Part shown: positions 42,045-50,434 of the stretch, in pieces
Position numbering within the stretch: the first letter of the stretch is position 1
How the letters are laid out: each line of letters starts with the position of its first letter
Source: Adhaeribacter soli
GTDB lineage: Bacteria; Bacteroidota; Bacteroidia; Cytophagales; Hymenobacteraceae
DNA: 64,000 nt
Assembly: GCF_008727925.1 (NCBI RefSeq)
Contig: NZ_VTWT01000014.1
Location: 62,001 to 126,000 of the forward strand
Direction of reading: 5' to 3'
The notes under the pieces: generated by a model
Told to the model about the DNA's origin: nothing
The model's database searches: none
The model's input: only the letters and a program-made list of their open reading frames with translations
Position numbers and translations under genes: made by a program

Positions 42045-45000
42045 TTATTCTACAATTAACTTGCGGATATACACCTGTTCGCCGGCATTTACCCGGATCA
42101 GGTATACGCCTTTGGCAACCGAAGAAAGATCCAGCGATAACTCCGTTTCCTTGCCATTGGTTTGTAACTGCCGGCTCAGGACTTCCTGGCCGAGGGTATT
42201 GAGTACCTGCAGGCTGATTTTTGAAGCAGCGGCATTGATCTTCAAATTCACCAATCCGGAAGTCGGGTTAGGGAACAAGGTCAGGTTTGCTGCAGCATTT
42301 GCCATTTCACCCATGCCGGAAACAGTGAACTGGAAGTCAGCTGAAACCGCCGATGGGCAGCCCGTGGCATCCGTAACTTTCACGGTATAGGTACCGGAAC
42401 CGGTAGCTTTAATGGTGCGGGTAGTTGCCGGTAGTAAGAAAGTGTTCCTTCTCCATTCGTAGCTGGCGCCGGCAACAGAAGACCGGAGCGAATCGGTTGG
42501 TACCGGAATTACGGTTGGCGTTGCCGGAGCAGGTTTAACCGTCATGTTAAGCGAGGAAGTGCTGGTGCAACCATTCACCGTAACCGTATAGGTTAACGGG
42601 AAAATACCGGTACCGGAAACCGATGGATCGAATAAACCCTGTGGGTTAACCCCTACTCCGGCCCAGGTTCCGCCACCCGGCGTGAAACCGGTTAACTGCA
42701 GGGCTGCATCGTTGGCACAAAGCGATTGATCGGTACCGGCAGAAGCGGCAGGAGCAGCAGAAACGGTAATGGTTTTGGTTGCGGTTCCGGTACAGCCATT
42801 CTGGGTAACCGTGTAAGTAAGCGTTACCGTGCCTACCAGACCGGCCGACGGCGTAAAGATACCGCCAGCGCTAACACCGGAGCCAGACCAGGTACCGCCC
42901 GCCGGGCTGTAACCGGTTAACGTTACCGGAGCAGCATTGGCACAAACTGTCTGGTTGCTGCCTGCTACTACCGTTGGAATAGGGTTAATCGTAGCGATTG
43001 CAGCTGTTCTTGGGCCTTCGCAACCATATTCGTTTACCACCGCCACATAGTAAGTAGTAGTAGCCGTAAGCGCCGGCGTGGTAAAAGAAGCAGTAGTAGC
43101 GCCGGCAATGGCCGTTGCCCCCGAAGCCGTAGAATACCACTGGTACGCTCCGCCTGCAGGTGCGCCGCTGGCTGTTAAGGTGATTGCCGAATTCGGACAA
43201 CCAGCTGCCCCGGTGGCAACCGCAGTTACTTTAGGCGCAACTGTTACAGAACCAGAGGCCGTTCCGGTGCAGGTACCGGAACTCACCTCTGTTAGCACGT
43301 AGGTAGTGGCAGAAGCTGGCGTTACGGTCAATACAAAAGGCGAAGAAGTAATATTGTTTGCAGTCTGTGGCGCGCCGTTAACCGTATAATTCACGGTCCA
43401 GGGTTGCTGGCCGGTAAGCGCAATGCTGATGGTTTGGCTGGCAGCACTGGTGCAGGAAGTTGAGATACTGGCAGTAGGCGTTACACACGGGTTGGTAACG
43501 GTAAAATTGCTGTTGCTTGTGGCAGTGCCTGCCGGAGTGGTAACCACAATTGGCCCGGTTACGGCGCCTATCGGGATGGTTAATACAATGGTAGTGCCGT
43601 TTACAACCGTAAACGTTACCGGAATACCGCCTACCGTTACCGAAGTGGCGCCGGTGAAATTAGTACCCGTTAAGGTAACGCTGGTTCCGGCCGAACCGCT
43701 ATTTGGGGTAAAAGAAATAATAGTAGGTAAGGCTGGTGCTACGCAGGAAATAGTTGCTGCCCAGCCTGGTGCACTCACCGAAGCATTACTTGTAAAACGG
43801 AACGTTAGTACTCCGGAAGCATTCGTGGCAGTTATGGCCGCCGGAATGGTAGTACCGGTATAGGTACCGATCAAAGGTGAACTAATGTTCGGACCATCGT
43901 AAGCGTAGAGGAAGTCTCCCCCATTCTCCAGGTTAAAAGCACTGAAAGTAACCCGGGCTTTCTGTCCTGTAGTTAAAGGAGTAATAGTCTGGGTAAAATT
44001 CAGGTTATACCCATAGTTGAAACTGCTGCTGGAACCTGCCGGATCGTACCAGCTGGCATTACAGGTAGTTATTGGAGCGTTGGTCATAGAAAACATACCG
44101 GCCGGAACCGAAGTAACGCAGGCAATATTAGCCGACCAACCCGGCGCTGTGCCAGAGGCGCTGCTGTAAAATTCGAAGGTAAGCTGGCCCGTTGAATTGG
44201 TTGCCGTAATGGTGCCTGGGCTTACAGTGCCAGTATAAAAATTAATAAATGGAGAGGATGTATTTGGGCCATCATAAACAGCCAGGAAGTCGACACCATT
44301 TTCAAGTTCGAAGGAAGTAAAATTAAACTGCAGCTTAGAACCCGGAGTTGATGGGGTGAACGTTTGGGTTATAGCCTGATTGTTCAAATAATTTCCGGTA
44401 CTACCCGGATCGAGGAACGTGCCGCTGCAGGTAGTAACCGGCGTAGCGCTCATTACCGTGGCTGTGGTTCCGGTTACGCAGCTAATATTGGCAACCCAGC
44501 CTTGTGCGCCGGTAGAGGCATCGCTGGTAAAGCGGAAGGTTAACACGCCGGAAGCATTCGTGGCAGTTACGGCAGCAGGCATAGTGGTGCCGGTGTAGGT
44601 ACCGATCAAAGGAGAGCTGGTATTCGGGCCGTCGTAAACATAAAGGAAATCGAAGCCACTTTCGAGGTTAAAAGAACTGAAGGTAACGCGCACTTTCTGA
44701 CCTGCTGTTGCCGGCGTAATCGTTTGGGTTAGGTCTAAGTTGTCGCCATAATTGAAACTAGTGCTGGAACCCGCCGGATCGTACCAGGTAGCATTACAGG
44801 TACTTATTGGAGCATTGGTCATACAAAACATTCCGGCCGGAGCAGAAGTTACACAAGCCACGTTTGCCGACCAGCCCGGAGCAGTACCTGAACCGTCGGT
44901 TATGAGTACAAGCGTGAGTTGCCCGGTAGCATTGGTGGCAGTAACCGTACCCGGACTAACCGTTCCGGTATAAAAGTTAATTAAAGGTGAACTGGTATTA

Positions 45001-46010
45001 GGCCCGTCATAAATGGCCAGATAATCATACCCGGTTTCAAGATCGAAAGAAGTGAAATTCAGCTGCAGTTTGGAACCCGAAGTAGAAGGGGATAGCGTTT
45101 GGGTCAAGTTTAAATTATCGGAATAGTTGCCAATTCCCCCCGGATCGAGATAGGTGCCGCTGCAGGTGGTAACCGGGCTAGCACTCATTACCGTGGCCGT
45201 GGTTCCGGTTACACAACCGATATTGGCAACCCAACCTGGTGCACCAACGGAAGCATTACTGGTAAAACGGAAGGTTAAAACGCCGGAAGCGTTGGCTGCG
45301 GTAATGGCTGCCGGAATACTAGTGCCTGTATAAGTACCAATTAACGGTGAACTGGTGCTTGGTCCATCGTACGCGTAAAGGAAGTCCCCACCGTTCTCCA
45401 GGCTAAACGAACTAAAGGAAACACGCACCTTCTGCCCCGCCGTTGCCGGTGTAATGGTCTGTACAACGTCAGCATTGTTTCCATAGATCAGGTCTGCACT
45501 GGAGCCGGCCTGATCGTACCAGGTAGCATTACAGGTATTAAGCCCCGCAGTTGTCATAGAGAAAGTGCCGGCAGGCGGAGTAGCCACGCAGGAGAAGGTT
45601 GCCGACCAGCCTGGCGCCGACACCAGTTCATCGCTTAGAAACAAGAAAGTAAGCTGCCCGGTAGCGTTGGTAGCCGTAATGGTTCCGGGACTTACCGTGC
45701 CGGTAAATATATTTATCAGCGGTGAAGTTGTGGTTGGGCCGTCATAAATAGCTAACAGATCGTAGCCGGTTTCCAGGGTAAAGGAAGTAAAGGTTACCCT
45801 CAACTTGGAACCAGTAGTAGACGGGGTAAAGGTTTGCAGATATTGCTGATCCAGGGGATAATCTCCGGTACCTCCCGGATCGAGGAAAGTGCCGCTACAG
45901 GTTGTAACTGGGCTTGAGCCCATGATGAACGTTTGCGCATGGGCTGGCACGATGGCAATTAAAGCCAGAAAACTGACCATAGCCATGAATGATAAGTAAA
46001 GTTTTTTCAT
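42045..46010 (-). CDS. Secreted six-CUB protein with TIG, Ig-like and T9SS domains
   Basis: A 1321-residue exported protein. After the signal peptide (about 1-25), six CUB-like domains of about 117-120 residues run in two alternating types, A (SPVTTCSGTFLDPGG...) and B (TCNATWYDPAGSS...), so three A-B pairs. Each has DFLYxYDGPNTSSPLIGTYTG and LTFRFTSxASVxAPGW. A TIG/IPT domain follows (ITSFTPNSGSAGTSVTLTG-like, seen as IISFTPNSGSAGTSVTLTG, about 745-825), then Ig-like or PKD-type units with Cys-Asn-Ala motifs and KPAPATPTVIP. The C-terminus NLTLFPNPTSGLVNLKINA ... GVYLIRVNAGEQVYIRKLIVE is a type A T9SS sorting domain. Its role is unknown; adhesion or glycan binding would fit. Confidence 0.88.
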   Translation of the reverse strand: MKKLYLSFMAMVSFLALIAIVPAHAQTFIMGSSPVTTCSGTFLDPGGTGDYPLDQQYLQTFTPSTTGSKLRVTFTSFTLETGYDLLAIYDGPTTTSPLINIFTGTVSPGTITATNATGQLTFLFLSDELVSAPGWSATFSCVATPPAGTFSMTTAGLNTCNATWYDQAGSSADLIYGNNADVVQTITPATAGQKVRVSFSSFSLENGGDFLYAYDGPSTSSPLIGTYTGTSIPAAITAANASGVLTFRFTSNASVGAPGWVANIGCVTGTTATVMSASPVTTCSGTYLDPGGIGNYSDNLNLTQTLSPSTSGSKLQLNFTSFDLETGYDYLAIYDGPNTSSPLINFYTGTVSPGTVTATNATGQLTLVLITDGSGTAPGWSANVACVTSAPAGMFCMTNAPISTCNATWYDPAGSSTSFNYGDNLDLTQTITPATAGQKVRVTFSSFNLESGFDFLYVYDGPNTSSPLIGTYTGTTMPAAVTATNASGVLTFRFTSDASTGAQGWVANISCVTGTTATVMSATPVTTCSGTFLDPGSTGNYLNNQAITQTFTPSTPGSKLQFNFTSFELENGVDFLAVYDGPNTSSPFINFYTGTVSPGTITATNSTGQLTFEFYSSASGTAPGWSANIACVTSVPAGMFSMTNAPITTCNASWYDPAGSSSSFNYGYNLNFTQTITPLTTGQKARVTFSAFNLENGGDFLYAYDGPNISSPLIGTYTGTTIPAAITATNASGVLTFRFTSNASVSAPGWAATISCVAPALPTIISFTPNSGSAGTSVTLTGTNFTGATSVTVGGIPVTFTVVNGTTIVLTIPIGAVTGPIVVTTPAGTATSNSNFTVTNPCVTPTASISTSCTSAASQTISIALTGQQPWTVNYTVNGAPQTANNITSSPFVLTVTPASATTYVLTEVSSGTCTGTASGSVTVAPKVTAVATGAAGCPNSAITLTASGAPAGGAYQWYSTASGATAIAGATTASFTTPALTATTTYYVAVVNEYGCEGPRTAAIATINPIPTVVAGSNQTVCANAAPVTLTGYSPAGGTWSGSGVSAGGIFTPSAGLVGTVTLTYTVTQNGCTGTATKTITVSAAPAASAGTDQSLCANDAALQLTGFTPGGGTWAGVGVNPQGLFDPSVSGTGIFPLTYTVTVNGCTSTSSLNMTVKPAPATPTVIPVPTDSLRSSVAGASYEWRRNTFLLPATTRTIKATGSGTYTVKVTDATGCPSAVSADFQFTVSGMGEMANAAANLTLFPNPTSGLVNLKINAAASKISLQVLNTLGQEVLSRQLQTNGKETELSLDLSSVAKGVYLIRVNAGEQVYIRKLIVE

Positions 46011-46239
46011 GAATTATATAGTTATTAAAAGTAAAGGCAATATTAAGTAATGGTCCCCTGCCGGCAAGAAACAAATCCGATAAAACTATATAATTCCCAA
46101 GTATAATTTTATTAAATCATGGTGAATATAGCTTTTTTTCTATTAAACAGATTGCTCTTTCGTTTTTTTCATTTTTAACAATCAATGTTATTTAAACACT
46201 CAATATTCGGGGATTTCATCCTGAAAACCCGGGTACAAA
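46011..46239. other. AT-rich upstream region of the CUB gene
   Basis: About 230 bases of AT-rich sequence that should contain the promoter. No clear promoter pair, repeat or RNA fold was recognised. Confidence 0.3.
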
Positions 46240-46270
46240 AAAGCCTGCCCCGTTTCAGGAAGCAGGCTTT
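46240..46270 (-). terminator. Terminator of the M4 protease gene
   Basis: A 9-bp stem AAAGCCTGC / GCAGGCTTT, continued by a T run on the minus strand, about 20 bases after the stop. Confidence 0.8.
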
Positions 46271-46291
46271 ACTTTTTGAGCAGAAATGCTA

Positions 46292-49225
46292 CTATTTCTG
46301 CAGGATCAATTTTTTAGTTACTAGGGCTTCGCCATCGGAGATTTGTAAGAAATACACCCCCGCAGCCATATTACGCACATCCAGTTCGGTGGCCAGCTGG
46401 CTGGCGGCGGTTACCTGTTTCTGCATAACCTTCTGGCCCAATGTATTTACAAGCATCACGGTAAGCGACTTTTTGCCGGTAAAACCGTACTGAATGGTTA
46501 TCTTATCGGTAGCCGGGTTTGGATAAACGGTAAGCTGGTTTAATTCTGCCAGGTTTTCGGCCGTTCCGGTTACATTGCCAACATGTATATACGAGGCCCG
46601 GGTAAGCGTATCGGTTCCAAGCGCATTGCGGACAATAAGCCGCACACTATAAATACCGTTGCCTGGGTAAGCAATATTAGCAGGGTTCTGGTCGGTACTG
46701 GTGCTAGGGTTCCCTCCGGGGAAACTCCATTCCCAGCTGGTAGGCTGGAAATTACTGATATCGGTAAAATTAACCTTGTTGGTTGGCAATATATAGTTCC
46801 TGCTTGCCCGGAAATCCGCTTCCGGCGCTGCCGTCTGGGCAACAAACTCTACGCTATAATCCTCGAACTGCCCGGTCTGTAAAGGGCCGCATGGGGATGG
46901 CGAGGAATTAGCAACCTGGTCGGTAGCTATGCGCATTCGTAAAGGGGTATTCAGAACGGCCGTTGGCGAGGTACGCACGGGCATAATGGCTTCTACTACG
47001 AAAGGGGTAAAAACAGCGACAACCTCGTTTACCGGATCGAACGCTCCGTCGTTGTTGTAATCAATCCAGGCCCTTGCCCGCTGCGGCGTGGTTCCGGTAC
47101 CAAGAGTCAGATCATACACGTTGCCGGCAATAAGCTGGGTCTTTTTATTGCAGGCAAAATCTTTGTATCCTTCCAGGGCATCGGCGCTTGTTTTAGTAAA
47201 AGTATTGAAAACAACCTTGGTGATACCCGCTCCGGATTGCGGATTAGCAGTAGCCGTCGGCTGACAGGCTGCAAGCGCCGATACGCCGTTCACCACCGTT
47301 ATGTAACCGGTCCGCTCCAGCGTGTCTGAAGTAGCGCCGCAAACCGGTGCATTTGCCACGGCAATAAGTTTAACCGGGTAGATTCCGGGGGAATTATAAA
47401 CGTGGGTAGGGTTTGCCTGCGTACTGGTCTGGCCGTCGCCAAAGTCCCAGATGTACGTATTGGCGTTAAAGCTTAAATTGGAGAACGTAACGGAAGCGGG
47501 TACTGAACAGTAATAATCGTTTTCTGCGGTAAAGGCTGCTTTCAGATTGTACGGTGTGCCCACTCCCACCGCATACCAGGCTTCCGAAACGGCCTTCGCC
47601 TCAGGAGAACATACGCCATAAAGCAGCTCTGCTTTAACCAGGCTCATGGTAGCAGCATCGGCATAATTAGAGGTAGGCGTTAAGATCATTAACGTGCTGT
47701 AGGCAATTTTTTCGGCCTTAGCCATTCCAATACCGGGAACATTATAACTATCGCCTTTATCGTTTATTCCCTGCCCCCCGTTCACCAGCAAGTAAAACCA
47801 GAAGTTTTGCACCCCGCTATTGGAGTGTACGCCGCCATTATCGGGCCCGTTCAGCGGTTTCCAGTGTTTCCCCATATAAGTATCCGGATCGGAGAACTGG
47901 TTCGGGTTCTGCATATTGCGCAAAGCCCCGCTGCCTACTACTATGTCTTCACCGATCAGGTAATTGGCATTGGAGCCCCGGCTATTAAAATCGATGGCGA
48001 CGCCAAAGATATCGCTGAAAGATTCGTTCAGTGCGCCGGATTCATTGAAGTACATCAGATCCGCTGAATACTCGGTAACGCCGTGGGTAAATTCGTGCCC
48101 TACCACATCCAGGGAAGTGAGCGGATTCATGAAAGCGCCATCGCCATCGCCGTAGGTCATGCGGGTACCATCCCAGAAAGCATTGTTAAAGCCTTGGGCA
48201 AAGTGCACGTAAGAAAGCATTACCCGGCCGGCATTGTCGAAGCTGTTCCGGTTGTGGAGCGTTTTGTAGTACTTAAAGGTCATTTCAGCGCCCCAGTGCA
48301 CATCCCCGGCTACATCGTCGTTCAGAGTGTTCCGGTTGGCCCAGATATTATCGGCGTCGGTAAATTCGGTTGCAGCCGCATACCCCATTTGGCGATTCAT
48401 GTTTAAGGTCCGGATCCGGACGCCCAGGCTATCCTGGTCCAGGCGGTAAAGCCCGTTGCTTTTTTTGGTAAAAATGGTTTGCGTGCCGCTGTAGCGGGTT
48501 GTAACCGTGCCTACGTGGTGCGCATCGTGCAGGCGGTTTTCCTTGAAAAGCAGTTTGCCGGTGGCTGCGCTCAGGTAAACGATTGAACGCTCCAGGGGCT
48601 CGGTGGCATAAATATCCAGCTTATAGGCCGGCACAAAGTCGTCGGTTTCGAAATTGCCGCTAACGGGAGCATACACCAGTTCTGCCTTCGGGTAGTAAGT
48701 AGCAGCAGAATTATTAGTGATATTCTTCAGCAGTTGCTCTTCGGCCGGGTTTTGCCACATGTACGTTTTAGCGCCGATAATCCGAAGGGCTTCGCGGTAA
48801 GCATCCTGCGCCGATAAGGTTGTGCGCAACGGCGTGGCCGGCATTTGCTTATACTCGCCGTTGCAGGAAACAACTTCCCCGTTCTTAACATGGGCAATAA
48901 AAACCATTCCGGTAACCGGTACATTGTGGTGGTATTGCTGGTAACGTACAAGCCGGAAACCGGCCTGGTCTTCAAACGTACTGAATTCCCGCCACTCCGA
49001 GTCCGTAGTTTTCAGGTTGGTGCGCAACCATTCCGGGAAAGCGGCAGGCTGCAGGTAAGCGCCGGGTTTAAAGCGAAGGAACTGCAGCGCCTGGGTTTGC
49101 GGATCCAGTACTACTTTTTCGGCGTTTTTATAGAAGGAAGCCGCATTCCCGTTCACATCCGATTGGCTGAAAGCGCCAAAACAGGAAAAAAGCAGGCCGG
49201 CCAGAAGGGTAGATCTCTTTATCAT
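46292..49225 (-). CDS. Secreted M4 (thermolysin-like) metalloprotease with PKD, GEVED and T9SS domains
   Basis: A 977-residue secreted protease. Domain order: signal peptide (about 1-20), FTP/PepSY propeptide (about 40-230), peptidase M4 (about 250-560), PKD (about 565-640; FSNLSFNANTYIWDFGDGQTSTQANPTHVYNSPGIY), GEVED (about 670-780; AWIDYNNDGAFDPVNEV), second PKD (about 800-870), type A T9SS sorting domain (LTVYPNPATDKITIQYGF ... YFLQISDGEALVTKKLILQK). The zinc motif is HEFTHG with the third ligand in GALNESFSDIFG, and the active-site region includes HSNSGVQNFWFYLLVNGG. All catalytic residues appear present. It probably degrades protein outside the cell, released by propeptide cleavage. Confidence 0.95.
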   Translation of the reverse strand: MIKRSTLLAGLLFSCFGAFSQSDVNGNAASFYKNAEKVVLDPQTQALQFLRFKPGAYLQPAAFPEWLRTNLKTTDSEWREFSTFEDQAGFRLVRYQQYHHNVPVTGMVFIAHVKNGEVVSCNGEYKQMPATPLRTTLSAQDAYREALRIIGAKTYMWQNPAEEQLLKNITNNSAATYYPKAELVYAPVSGNFETDDFVPAYKLDIYATEPLERSIVYLSAATGKLLFKENRLHDAHHVGTVTTRYSGTQTIFTKKSNGLYRLDQDSLGVRIRTLNMNRQMGYAAATEFTDADNIWANRNTLNDDVAGDVHWGAEMTFKYYKTLHNRNSFDNAGRVMLSYVHFAQGFNNAFWDGTRMTYGDGDGAFMNPLTSLDVVGHEFTHGVTEYSADLMYFNESGALNESFSDIFGVAIDFNSRGSNANYLIGEDIVVGSGALRNMQNPNQFSDPDTYMGKHWKPLNGPDNGGVHSNSGVQNFWFYLLVNGGQGINDKGDSYNVPGIGMAKAEKIAYSTLMILTPTSNYADAATMSLVKAELLYGVCSPEAKAVSEAWYAVGVGTPYNLKAAFTAENDYYCSVPASVTFSNLSFNANTYIWDFGDGQTSTQANPTHVYNSPGIYPVKLIAVANAPVCGATSDTLERTGYITVVNGVSALAACQPTATANPQSGAGITKVVFNTFTKTSADALEGYKDFACNKKTQLIAGNVYDLTLGTGTTPQRARAWIDYNNDGAFDPVNEVVAVFTPFVVEAIMPVRTSPTAVLNTPLRMRIATDQVANSSPSPCGPLQTGQFEDYSVEFVAQTAAPEADFRASRNYILPTNKVNFTDISNFQPTSWEWSFPGGNPSTSTDQNPANIAYPGNGIYSVRLIVRNALGTDTLTRASYIHVGNVTGTAENLAELNQLTVYPNPATDKITIQYGFTGKKSLTVMLVNTLGQKVMQKQVTAASQLATELDVRNMAAGVYFLQISDGEALVTKKLILQK

Positions 49226-49375
49226 AAAGCATTCATTTTTTTGGGTTTAAATATAGTTATTTAATGTTTACCTAACAACACTCAGACTAACAAGCCATTG
49301 ACCGGAAGCTGCCGCAATTTTTACTTTTCAGGCCGTTTTACCTACCATTTTGCAGGGACAACCTTTTCCGGATAT

Positions 49376-49392
49376 ACCCCTATATTAGGGGT
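49376..49392. repeat. Small inverted repeat before the XRE stop
   Basis: ACCCCTA and TAGGGGT around TAT. It lies just beyond the end of the XRE gene and may be a weak terminator; no T run follows. Confidence 0.4.
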
Positions 49393-49410
49393 TAGAATTC
49401 TCGCTCAGGA

Positions 49411-49611
49411 TCAATCGCCTTCTTCCAGTTCGAAGATTTGTTCGACGGGCATTTCAAAAACCCGGGCAAGTTTAAGCGCCAGCAAGGTGGAGGGTACAAA
49501 TTTTCCGGTTTCTATGGCGTGAATGGTCTGCCGCGACACGCCCAGTTTTTCCGCTAATTCCGACTGCCCGATATTCTTAATTGCCCGCTGCACTTTTACC
49601 GTATTCTTCAT
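49411..49611 (-). CDS. XRE-family helix-turn-helix regulator
   Basis: A 66-residue DNA-binding protein that is all HTH: KNTVKVQRAIKNIGQSELAEKLGVSRQTIHAIETGKFVPSTLLALKLARVFEMPVEQIFELEEGD, with the recognition helix at SRQTIHAIE. Its length is typical of YozG/HipB-like small regulators. It begins 5 bases beyond the stop codon of the membrane protein gene on the same strand, so the two are co-transcribed. By analogy to such pairs it probably autoregulates the operon by binding the GTAAAG/CTTTAC repeats at the promoter. Confidence 0.93.
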   Translation of the reverse strand: MKNTVKVQRAIKNIGQSELAEKLGVSRQTIHAIETGKFVPSTLLALKLARVFEMPVEQIFELEEGD

Positions 49612-49616
49612 CGGGT

Positions 49617-50174
49617 TTATTTAAGAACATTCAGAATTAATATGCCGGTAAGCAGTAGGGTTATAAAGATGATATAAAAAAGAAAAAATTTAGGATTCTT
49701 CTTGAGATTATCTTCTGCGCTTAAATCATTATATACCCAATCAGTATTTAGATGCAAACCAATATTGAAAATTACCTGGTAAGTAAGTAAAGGAGCCACT
49801 ATCACCATTAGAACAAGCGCCAGCGTGGAGCCTTTAGCCATTAAGGACATTCCCAGATCATCTATCATTAAGGGAGAAAAAGATGAGAATAAACCAATAA
49901 AACACATCAGGACCATTCCGCGCAAGGCAGTATAACGAACGAGCTGTACGCGTTCGTCATCGATTTTCTCTTTACTGAAACTAAGCATAAATAACCCTAT
50001 AGAGAAAAGCCACAATAGAGAAACCAATTGTTTTTCCGGTGAAAAGACTTTTAATAAAAAAGTGGGTCCAGCAAGAGTATAAATTAACAATAATAAAAGA
50101 GATACAATTGAAATAGCTAAGCCGACAAATTTACCCCAATAGCCTTGCAAAGGAAATAATGTGAAGTAGTTCAT
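49617..50174 (-). CDS. Five-helix membrane protein of an XRE-paired operon
   Basis: A 185-residue integral membrane protein with hydrophobic segments near 18-36, 45-62, 82-102 (after DDERVQLVRYTALRG), 118-140 and 164-182. Between the second and third helix, the conserved-looking DDERVQLVRY motif is shared with small Bacteroidota membrane proteins paired with XRE regulators. I do not recognise a function. It is the promoter-proximal gene of the pair and lies under the predicted operator. Confidence 0.75.
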   Translation of the reverse strand: MNYFTLFPLQGYWGKFVGLAISIVSLLLLLIYTLAGPTFLLKVFSPEKQLVSLLWLFSIGLFMLSFSKEKIDDERVQLVRYTALRGMVLMCFIGLFSSFSPLMIDDLGMSLMAKGSTLALVLMVIVAPLLTYQVIFNIGLHLNTDWVYNDLSAEDNLKKNPKFFLFYIIFITLLLTGILILNVLK

Positions 50175-50180
50175 TGTTTT

Positions 50181-50216
50181 GTAAAGTTAATTTGTCTTAC
50201 GTAAAGTTTGCTTTAC
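50181..50216 (-). promoter_or_regulatory. Candidate operator of the membrane/XRE operon
   Basis: GTAAAG-4-CTTTAC is a perfect 16-bp palindrome (50201-50216), next to a second imperfect pair, GTAAAG-8-CTTAC-type (50181-50200). It lies just downstream of and touching the -7 element, and its half-sites are those expected for autoregulation by the XRE protein (inference). Confidence 0.55.
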
Positions 50217-50246
50217 AAATGTAATCTATAATTCACATATAGCAAA
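50216..50246 (-). promoter_or_regulatory. Promoter of the membrane/XRE operon
   Basis: On the minus strand TTTG, 19 bases, then TACATTTG, an exact fit to the Bacteroidota TTTG-N19-TAnnTTTG pattern, about 42 bases before the ATG of the membrane protein. Confidence 0.7.
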
Positions 50247-50351
50247 TATTATTGTTTATTTTTTTTTACTTGTTATTTCAAGAAGATTCTCTGCTTATTT
50301 AGTTAAACAAATACACTTTCTGAAGGGTATTGGAAGCAGATACTAGTCAAT

Positions 50352-50384
50352 AAAAAAGCCAGACCCCAAGGCCTGGCTTTTTTT
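50352..50384 (-). terminator. Terminator of the lamin-tail/CHU_C gene
   Basis: An 11-bp stem AAAAAAGCCAG / CTGGCTTTTTT with a 10-base loop and a T tail, about 50 bases downstream of the stop. Confidence 0.85.
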
Positions 50385-50434
50385 ATTGGAGAAGCTAGCG
50401 TTTTGCACCAGATCAAGAACCCGGATATAATTGG

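Noticed and set aside
49411-50174. Toxin-antitoxin module (XRE plus membrane protein)
   Set aside because: The membrane protein is larger and more polytopic than typical toxins and no toxin family is recognised; a regulator/membrane pair is more cautious.
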